From an uncultured Pseudomonadota bacterium (GTDB lineage Bacteria > Pseudomonadota > Gammaproteobacteria > Steroidobacterales > Steroidobacteraceae), in NCBI GenBank assembly GCA_946479515.1, contig CAMLGF010000018.1:1-62147 (forward strand): a DNA stretch of 62,147 nt, in the 5' to 3' direction. Below the pieces are notes generated by a model that did not search any database, was not told the DNA's origin, and was given only the letters and a program-made list of their open reading frames with translations. Shown here piece by piece: positions 54,428-62,147 of this stretch (position 1 is the stretch's first letter; the number at the start of each line of letters is the position of its first letter). Made by a program: the position numbers and the translations under genes.

Positions 54428-56047
54428 TCAACGCAGTTCGCGTTGCAGGGCGTCGGGTTCGACGGGCTTGACGAGGTGGCGGGCGAAGCCGGCGAGGCGC
54501 GACTGTGCGCGGTCCTCGGGAAAGCCGTAGCCGGTGAGCGCGACCAGGCGGATGTGCTGACCCTGGGGATGCGCGCGGATGCGGCGGGCGAGCTCGTAGC
54601 CGTCCATGCCGCCCGGCAGGCCGATGTCGATGAAGGCGACGTCGAACATGGCGGAGCCGAGAATGGCCAGCGCGTGTTCGCCGTCGGCCGCCTCGCGCAC
54701 GTCGTGCCCCTGCGCGCGCAGGACGGCGCGATACATCTCGCGCGAGTCGTGGTTGTCGTCGACCAGCAGCACGCGCCGGGATTCCACGTAGCGCTGCACA
54801 TGCCCGTTGGCGGCGGTCTGGCCCTTGCCATTCACCGCTGGCGCGTCCTCGATCTGCGCATCCGGCGAGGCGACCAGCGGCAGCCGCACGGTGAAGGTGG
54901 AGCCGCGGCCATCGCCGTCGCTGCTGGCCTGCACGCTGCCGCCGTGCAGCTCGGCGAGCCGGCGCACCAGCGTGAGACCGATGCCGAGCCCGCCGCGCGA
55001 GCGATCGATGGTGTGGTGCGCCTGCACGAACAGGTCGAAGATGCGCGGCAGCATCTCCTGCGGAATGCCCACGCCCTGGTCGCGGACGCGCAGCACGGCA
55101 TGACCGTCCTCGCACCTCACGCTCACTTCCACCGGCCGCTCCGACTGGGAGAACTTGAGGGCGTTGGATATGAGATTGCCGACGATCTGCTCCAGCCGCA
55201 CCGCATCGCCCTGCACCCAGGCGGCCTCGCAGTGCACCTGGACGCGCGCGAAGTTGGGATTGCCCGCGGCCAGCGTGGTCACCGACGACCGCACGCAATC
55301 GGCGAAATTCACCGTGCGCCGCTTGAGCACGATCTTTCCCGTGACTGCGCGGCCCACGTCCAGCAGGTCGTCGACGAGACGCGCCATGTGCACCACCTGG
55401 CGCTTGATGATGCCCGTGGCGCGCAGCGCCATGGGGTCGGAGTGCCCGATGAGGGCAAGGGCGTGCACCGCCCCCTGGATGGCGCCGAGGGGATTGCGCA
55501 ATTCGTGCGCCAGCATGGCCAGGAATTCGTCCTTGGAGCGGTTCTCGCGTTGCGCGCGCGCCAGCGAGCTGATGTCGCTCATGATGAGCGTGCGGTGCTC
55601 GGTGTCGTCGAGCACGATGCTGCTCACCGTGATCTGCACCTCGGTGGCCTCCACGCCGTCGAGCACCAGCCGTGTGGTGTAGCGGCCCGTGCCGTGCTCG
55701 AGGATGGTCTGCAGTATCTCCGACTCGGTAGAGGGTAGATAGGTACGCACCGGCTTGCCGAACACCTGCGTCAGCGGCTGGTGCACCAGGTCGGCGAAGC
55801 GCTGGTTGCAGTAGACGATGTCGCCGGTGACCGAGAGCGTCGCGGCGCCTTCCTGCATGCGCTCCACGAGGGCCCGGTAGGGGGCGTCGGCGCTGCGCAA
55901 CGTGAACACGCGGCGTTCGCCCTGCTCGTCGGCCAGCAGCAGCGCATCAATCTCGCCGCTGTAGATGGCCATGAGGTTGCTCTCGGCCTCCGCGAGACGC
56001 TCGCGCAGCTCGTCCACGTCCAGCTCGTCGATGTCGCCGCTAGTCAT
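54428..56047 (-). CDS. hybrid PAS histidine kinase with C-terminal receiver domain
   Basis: A 539-residue cytoplasmic sensor. A short coiled coil (residues 7-35) leads to a PAS domain (about 50-165, DIVYCNQRFADLVHQPL), then HisKA with phospho-His H181 (FLAMLAHELRNPLGAI), HATPase with N-box (NLISNALKFSQ), G1 (DQGVGIP) and G2 (GGLGIGL), and a receiver domain (about 424-539) with phospho-acceptor D474. It has no membrane segment. ATG 56047 overlaps the second kaiB by eight bases, so it is the last gene of the kaiC-kaiB-kaiB operon and likely reads the Kai state. The stop abuts the right REP copy. Confidence 0.9.
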   Translation of the reverse strand: MTSGDIDELDVDELRERLAEAESNLMAIYSGEIDALLLADEQGERRVFTLRSADAPYRALVERMQEGAATLSVTGDIVYCNQRFADLVHQPLTQVFGKPVRTYLPSTESEILQTILEHGTGRYTTRLVLDGVEATEVQITVSSIVLDDTEHRTLIMSDISSLARAQRENRSKDEFLAMLAHELRNPLGAIQGAVHALALIGHSDPMALRATGIIKRQVVHMARLVDDLLDVGRAVTGKIVLKRRTVNFADCVRSSVTTLAAGNPNFARVQVHCEAAWVQGDAVRLEQIVGNLISNALKFSQSERPVEVSVRCEDGHAVLRVRDQGVGIPQEMLPRIFDLFVQAHHTIDRSRGGLGIGLTLVRRLAELHGGSVQASSDGDGRGSTFTVRLPLVASPDAQIEDAPAVNGKGQTAANGHVQRYVESRRVLLVDDNHDSREMYRAVLRAQGHDVREAADGEHALAILGSAMFDVAFIDIGLPGGMDGYELARRIRAHPQGQHIRLVALTGYGFPEDRAQSRLAGFARHLVKPVEPDALQRELR

Positions 56048-56327
56048 CGGGCGGCAATCCCAGCCCATGGAGCAGGCGTTGGCGGTTGGACATGTCGCCC
56101 ACCAGCAGGCGAACCGGCAGCGGCGCCGCCTTGATCAGCGTCGGGATGGCCACCACCTGGTCCTGCAAAATGCGCGCGGGCGCCTGGTAGACGTCGATGA
56201 TCTCCAGCTCGTAGCGCCCCGCGAGCTGCTCCTCGCAGATCGCGCGCACGCTCTCGATGGCGCGCGTCGACCGAGGCGTCAGCCCGGTGACGTACAGCCG
56301 CAGCGCATATTGTTCCGTGGGGATCAA
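56040..56327 (-). CDS. kaiB: KaiB-like protein (second copy)
   Basis: A 95-residue KaiB-family thioredoxin-like protein: [71 protein letters not shown] matches KaiB closely. The start is a TTG at 56327, overlapping the first kaiB stop by four bases (TTGA). In cyanobacteria KaiB binds the KaiC ring and switches fold. It overlaps the kinase start by eight bases. Being a diverged neighbour of the first copy, it may have a different partner. Confidence 0.88.
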   Translation of the reverse strand: MIPTEQYALRLYVTGLTPRSTRAIESVRAICEEQLAGRYELEIIDVYQAPARILQDQVVAIPTLIKAAPLPVRLLVGDMSNRQRLLHGLGLPPDD

Positions 56328-56632
56328 GCACTGGCTCGGCGCGTGCGCGGCCGCAGGTCGAGGCCCACGAGGACGCGATCGGTGTTGGACAGGTCGCCGA
56401 TGATCTTCTTCATGGGCGGTGGCAGCTTCCGCACCAGGGTGGGCAGGGCGAGAATCTGGTCGCCGCGGCCCAGCGCCGGGTTCTCGATCAGGTCCACCAC
56501 CTCGATGGAGTAACGCCCGGCCAGGTGCTCCTCGCAGATCCTGCGCAGGTTGGAGATGGCACGCGCCGCTTTGGGCGTCTGCCCGGCAATGTACAGGCGC
56601 AGCTGGAACTTCTCGGCCGCTCCCTGGCTCAT
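56324..56632 (-). CDS. kaiB: KaiB-like protein (first copy)
   Basis: A 102-residue KaiB-family protein: [85 protein letters not shown] is a full KaiB domain with the conserved ICEE and IPTL/LPTL segments. ATG 56632 overlaps the kaiC stop by four bases (ATGA). The C-terminus has a short basic extension. Together with KaiC it probably forms a KaiBC complex. Confidence 0.92.
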   Translation of the reverse strand: MSQGAAEKFQLRLYIAGQTPKAARAISNLRRICEEHLAGRYSIEVVDLIENPALGRGDQILALPTLVRKLPPPMKKIIGDLSNTDRVLVGLDLRPRTRRASA

Positions 56633-58116
56633 GCCGTTCTCCGCCGCGATGTCTTGCGCCGCGCGGCGGCCCGTGCCTTGCGCGGCGGCGGCGCGCCCGC
56701 CGACGGCAGCAACTCGATGCCATGCGAAGTGAAGCGGAACGCGCGCACCTCGTCGGAATGCGGCATGCCGCGCGACTTGAGCACGTAGAGTTTGCGGATC
56801 CGCCGGCTACCCTCCGTGTCCGCGGATACCAGCACCCAGGAGTCCATGAGCGAGGAGATCAGGGTCTCACTGCCTTCCACCGGGTAGCGCATGGAGGTCA
56901 GGCTGGCGAACATGGCCGTGACACCGCGCATCTTCAGGAAGTCGGTGAGCCGCGTGAGCATCGTGCGCACGTCGGAGGCCGTACCCACCGCCATCAGGTT
57001 GGTGATCGGGTCGATCACGATCACGTCGGGATCGAACACTTCGACGGCCTGGTGCATGCCGAGCAGGTGGGTCTCCAGGCCATGTCGGTTGGGACGGTCG
57101 GCGTGGAACTGCAGCAGGCCCCTGTCCACCCAGCGCTGCAGGTCGATGCCGGCCGAGCGCATGTTGCGCAGCATCTGCTGCGGCGATTCCTCGAACAGGA
57201 AGTACAACACCTTCTCGCCGCGCGCGCAGGCCGCGTCGGCGAAGTGCGCGCACAGCGTGGTCTTGCCCGTGCCGGCGTTGCCGGAGAGAAGAATGGTGCT
57301 GCAACGGTAGTAGCCCTTGCCGCCGAGCATCGCGTCGAGCGCCGGCAGCCCGGAGGAAATGCGTTCGTTGGGCGCCTCGTGCTCCAGCATCAGCGAGGTG
57401 ACCGGCAGTACGTTGATGCCGTCCCGGCCGATGAGGAAGGGATATTCGTTGGTGCCGTGCATGGAGCCGCGATATTTCACGATGCGGATGCGGCGCGTGG
57501 ATATCTGGTCCTGAACCCGATGGTCGAGCAGGATGACGGCATCGGTGATGTATTCCTCGAGGCCCTGGCGTGTGTACTGGCTGTCGCCGCGCTCGGCGGT
57601 GACCACCGTGGTGATGCCGCGGTCGCGCAGCCAGCGGAACAGGCGGCGCAGTTCGGCGCGCAGCACGCCCGAGTCCTGCAGGCCGCCAAACAGGGTCTCG
57701 ATGGTGTCGAGCAGCACGCGGCGGGCGCCGATCTGGCGGATGGCGTGGTCGAGCCGCACGAACAGGCCTTCGAGATCGTACTCGCCGGTTTCCTCGATCT
57801 CGCTGCGATCGACGTGGATGTAGTCGATGAGCAATTTGCTCTCCGCGCACAGGCGGTCCAGGTCGTAGCCAAGGGAGCGCGCGTCGGTGGCGAGCTCGTC
57901 GGCCTTCTCCTCGAACGTGAGCACCACGCCGGGCTCGTTGAATCGCTCGGCGCCTTCGACCAGGAAACTGATCCCCAGCAGCGTCTTGCCGGAACCGGGT
58001 CCTCCGGAGATGAGCGTGGGACGTCCCGCCGGTAATCCGCCGAAAGTGATTTCATCGAGACCGGATATCCCGGACGGGGCCTTTACGAGTTCGTTGCTTC
58101 TCGAGGTGTTCACCAT
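56629..58116 (-). CDS. kaiC: KaiC family RecA-like ATPase
   Basis: A 495-residue double-RecA protein. CI has Walker A GGPGSGKT (residues 38-45) and catalytic Glu pair E69/E70; CII has Walker A GNAGTGKT (279-286) and FEES (E309/E310). At the CII phosphorylation dyad (Ser431/Thr432 in the Synechococcus protein) this protein has Ser421-Ser422 in [10 protein letters not shown] by alignment from memory. The C-terminal tail is basic ([15 protein letters not shown]). KaiC autophosphorylates and acts as a timer or stress regulator in non-cyanobacteria. No kaiA gene is nearby. ATG 58116; kaiB genes and a hybrid kinase follow by overlaps. Confidence 0.94.
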   Translation of the reverse strand: MVNTSRSNELVKAPSGISGLDEITFGGLPAGRPTLISGGPGSGKTLLGISFLVEGAERFNEPGVVLTFEEKADELATDARSLGYDLDRLCAESKLLIDYIHVDRSEIEETGEYDLEGLFVRLDHAIRQIGARRVLLDTIETLFGGLQDSGVLRAELRRLFRWLRDRGITTVVTAERGDSQYTRQGLEEYITDAVILLDHRVQDQISTRRIRIVKYRGSMHGTNEYPFLIGRDGINVLPVTSLMLEHEAPNERISSGLPALDAMLGGKGYYRCSTILLSGNAGTGKTTLCAHFADAACARGEKVLYFLFEESPQQMLRNMRSAGIDLQRWVDRGLLQFHADRPNRHGLETHLLGMHQAVEVFDPDVIVIDPITNLMAVGTASDVRTMLTRLTDFLKMRGVTAMFASLTSMRYPVEGSETLISSLMDSWVLVSADTEGSRRIRKLYVLKSRGMPHSDEVRAFRFTSHGIELLPSAGAPPPRKARAAARRKTSRRRTA

Positions 58117-58265
58117 ACGGCCGTAGCTGGTTGTGAAGGGTCGGGCTGCTACGCGCTTGCAGGCGAAATCTCGCGACGCGTATTGAGCACAGGATATTTA
58201 TTCCGCGGATATCGGCGGAGTCTCACAATTTTGCCAGCCGCTGTAGGAGCACTCGTACAAACGGC

Positions 58266-58319
58266 GGGCGCGCCGTGTCGCGCGGACTTACGGCGCGGCC
58301 GCGCGCCCGCGGCGCGCCC
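58266..58319. repeat. 10-bp GC-rich inverted repeat between kaiC and the Lrp gene
   Basis: GGGCGCGCCG at 58266-58275 and CGGCGCGCCC at 58310-58319 form a perfect inverted pair with 34 bases between. It lies just after the leftward Lrp gene and about 150 bases upstream of kaiC, so it may act as a terminator-like hairpin for the first or a regulatory site for the second. Confidence 0.4.
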
Positions 58320-58322
58320 TCA

Positions 58323-58796
58323 CTACCGGGGGATGGGTGGGGCGGCGCGATGGAACACGGGTTTGATCGCCAGGCCTGACTGGATGCGCGACACGCCCGG
58401 GATGCGCGTGAGCACATCCAGCATGAAGCGCTGGTAGCTAGGAAGGTCGGGCACCACGATGCGCAGGACGTAGTCCGCCTCGCCGGTCATGAGATAGCAG
58501 CTCATGACCTCGGGCACGTCGGCGATGCGCCGCTCGAACACCTTGAGCGTCTCCTCGACCTGCCGTTCCAGCGACACCCACACGTACATGGTGATGCCGA
58601 AGCCCAGCTTCTGCTCGTCGAACTGTGCGCTGTAGCCGGTGATGTAGCCCTCCTGTTCCAGGCGTCTGATACGCCGCAGGGTGGGAGTCAGCGACAGTCC
58701 GATTTTCTCGGCCAGGTCGCGCCAGCTGATCCGACCGTCGCGCGAGAGGATTTGCATGATCTTTGCGTCGGTTTTGTCGATTTTCTGCGCAGACAT
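58323..58796 (-). CDS. Lrp/AsnC family transcriptional regulator
   Basis: A 157-residue regulator. The N-terminal helix-turn-helix (DKTDAKIMQILSRDGRISWRDLAEKIGLSLTPTLRRIRRLEQEGYITGYSAQF) and the C-terminal RAM domain (GFGITMYVWVSLERQVEETLKVFERRIADVPEVMSCYLMTGEADYVLRIVVPDLPSYQRFMLDVLTRIPGV) are both complete. Lrp-type octamers sense amino acids. It is divergent from metF-metH with 145 bases between starts, so control of methionine synthesis is plausible but unproven. Confidence 0.92.
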   Translation of the reverse strand: MSAQKIDKTDAKIMQILSRDGRISWRDLAEKIGLSLTPTLRRIRRLEQEGYITGYSAQFDEQKLGFGITMYVWVSLERQVEETLKVFERRIADVPEVMSCYLMTGEADYVLRIVVPDLPSYQRFMLDVLTRIPGVSRIQSGLAIKPVFHRAAPPIPR

Positions 58797-58941
58797 GAGC
58801 TATTTTCCCGTGTTTATTGGCGCAAACATGCTAAAAGAAGTGGAATCCTAGTCAAGGAATGGCGCCAACGTGCTCCATCCCGCGCGGTAAATTAGCCGCC
58901 ACATTCACCCCGTAACCAACTGGCAACACACAGGAATCTTG

Positions 58942-59812
58942 ATGTCCCGAAAGAAAGGTGTCGCGGTCTCCTTCGAGTTCTTCCCGCCCGGCGACGAGGC
59001 CATGGAGAAGACCCTCTGGGAGTCGATCCGCTACCTCGAGCCGTTGAATCCACGCTTTGTGTCCGTGACCTACGGCGCGGACGGCTCCACGCGCGAGCGC
59101 ACGCACAACGTGGTGTCGCGCGTGCAGAAGGAGACGCAGCTCACCTGTGTGCCGCACCTCACCTGCATCGGCGCAAGCCGCGCAGAAGTGCTGGACATCG
59201 CGCGCCGCTACTGGGACCAGGGCATCCGCCACATAGTCGCGCTGCGCGGCGATGCGCCCGCGGGCACCACGAACTACCAGCCCCGTGAAGACGGCTTCGC
59301 CTACGCGGCCGATCTGGTCGCCGGCCTCAAGAGCGTGGGCGATTTCGAGATCTCGGTGGCCGCCTATCCGGAAAAGCATCCCGAGGCGCCGAGCGCGGTG
59401 TTCGATCTCGACGTTCTCAAGCGGAAGATAGACGCCGGCGCGGACCGCGCCATCACGCAGTTCTTCTACGACACCGAGTTGTTCCTGCGCTTCCGCGATG
59501 CCGCGGCGGCCAGGGGCATCGACAAGCCCATCGTGCCCGGCATCCTGCCGATCACGCGCTTCCCTCAGGTCACGCGCTTCGCCAAACGATGCGGCGCCAC
59601 GATTCCGGACTGGCTGGTGCACCGCTTCGACGGGCTGGAGGACAACCCGGAAACGCGCAAGCTGATTTCCGCGGCCGTCGCCATCGAGCAGGTGCACCAG
59701 CTGCAGAAACACGGCGTCGATCAGTTCCACTTCTACACGCTGAACCGTTCGGAACTCACCTACGCCATCTGCCATGCGCTGGGCGTGCGTCCGGCCGCAT
59801 CGAAGGCCGCCA

Positions 59813-59820
<8 letters not shown>
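58942..59820 (+). CDS. metF: 5,10-methylenetetrahydrofolate reductase
   Basis: A 292-residue flavoenzyme reducing 5,10-methylene-THF to 5-methyl-THF, the methyl donor for MetH. ATG 58942 follows AGGA at six bases; a TTG one codon earlier is possible. MetF motifs: [68 protein letters not shown] and [14 protein letters not shown]. Length is normal. It overlaps metH by eight bases, so the two are translated together and supply methionine and folate cycling. Confidence 0.96.

Positions 59821-62147
<2,327 letters not shown>

Noticed and set aside
58241..58249. TGTAGGAGC at 58241-58249, which resembles the head of a Xanthomonas/Pseudomonas REP family
   Set aside because: Only the head matches; the following palindrome is missing.
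54428..58323. A kaiA gene completing a cyanobacterial-type clock
   Set aside because: No ORF with KaiA features exists around the kai operon.
58797..58941. Possible SAM or cobalamin riboswitch ahead of metF-metH
   Set aside because: The 145-base region is too short and shows no B12-box-like or SAM-box conserved core by eye.

Overview
The window is high-GC (roughly two-thirds G+C by eye), densely coded and bacterial. The gene set fits a gammaproteobacterium: BamA, an MsbA-like exporter, an LpxH-like hydrolase, MetF/MetH, PPC, NhaD, and a REP/RAYT element of gammaproteobacterial type. I would guess a Xanthomonadales/Steroidobacter/Nevskia-like relative, but cannot prove the family from the sequence alone. 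No rRNA, tRNA or CRISPR array was seen.

Layout. 1-5 kb: a hypothetical gene, a small zinc-ribbon protein, an AAC(6')-like acetyltransferase, a beta-barrel protein, a dienelactone hydrolase, a SYLF protein and ApbE. 5.1-6.5 kb: a GH88/105-type hydrolase. 6.6-29.4 kb: one large envelope locus transcribed outwards from a divergent promoter region near 12.9-13.2 kb. Its leftward arm encodes a heme-binding PD40 lipoprotein, two beta-barrel proteins, a TlpA-like thioredoxin, a DUF4266 lipoprotein and a DUF3570 protein. Its rightward arm encodes a CXXCH protein, a LamG/heme lipoprotein, a Tat-exported DUF1501-like protein, a second thioredoxin, a coiled-coil protein, two TPR proteins, a Pro-rich protein, ExbB, two ExbD and an AgmX/GltJ-like TonB-type protein. 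This resembles the Myxococcus Agl/Glt proton-driven envelope machine, joined to a heme/thiol redox set. It is the most interesting system in the window.

29.4-46.5 kb is largely housekeeping: NhaD; an otsB-otsA operon with a winged-helix protein and two DUF5985 membrane proteins; MarR; a KefB/C-type antiporter; an iron-permease-like protein; an EamA transporter; PPC; a DUF962 protein; an MsbA-like ABC exporter; DUF1428; an LpxH-like phosphoesterase; PhzF; and a cystathionine gamma-synthase-like enzyme. 46.7-53.6 kb: an ECF sigma/anti-sigma/secreted-protein operon, an OmpR-type regulator divergent from a BamA homologue, and a DUF4397 lipoprotein. 53.58-54.43 kb: a RAYT transposase gene flanked by inverted REP copies, with a third solo copy at 6.6 kb.

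54.4-58.1 kb: an overlapping kaiC-kaiB-kaiB-hybrid histidine kinase operon, a non-cyanobacterial Kai system without kaiA. 58.3-62.1 kb: an Lrp/AsnC regulator divergent from metF-metH, with metH running off the window end.

Several starts without a convincing Shine-Dalgarno sequence have a -10-like hexamer only 6-10 nt upstream, which suggests frequent leaderless transcripts. All functions are inferred from remembered family motifs; no database search was possible.
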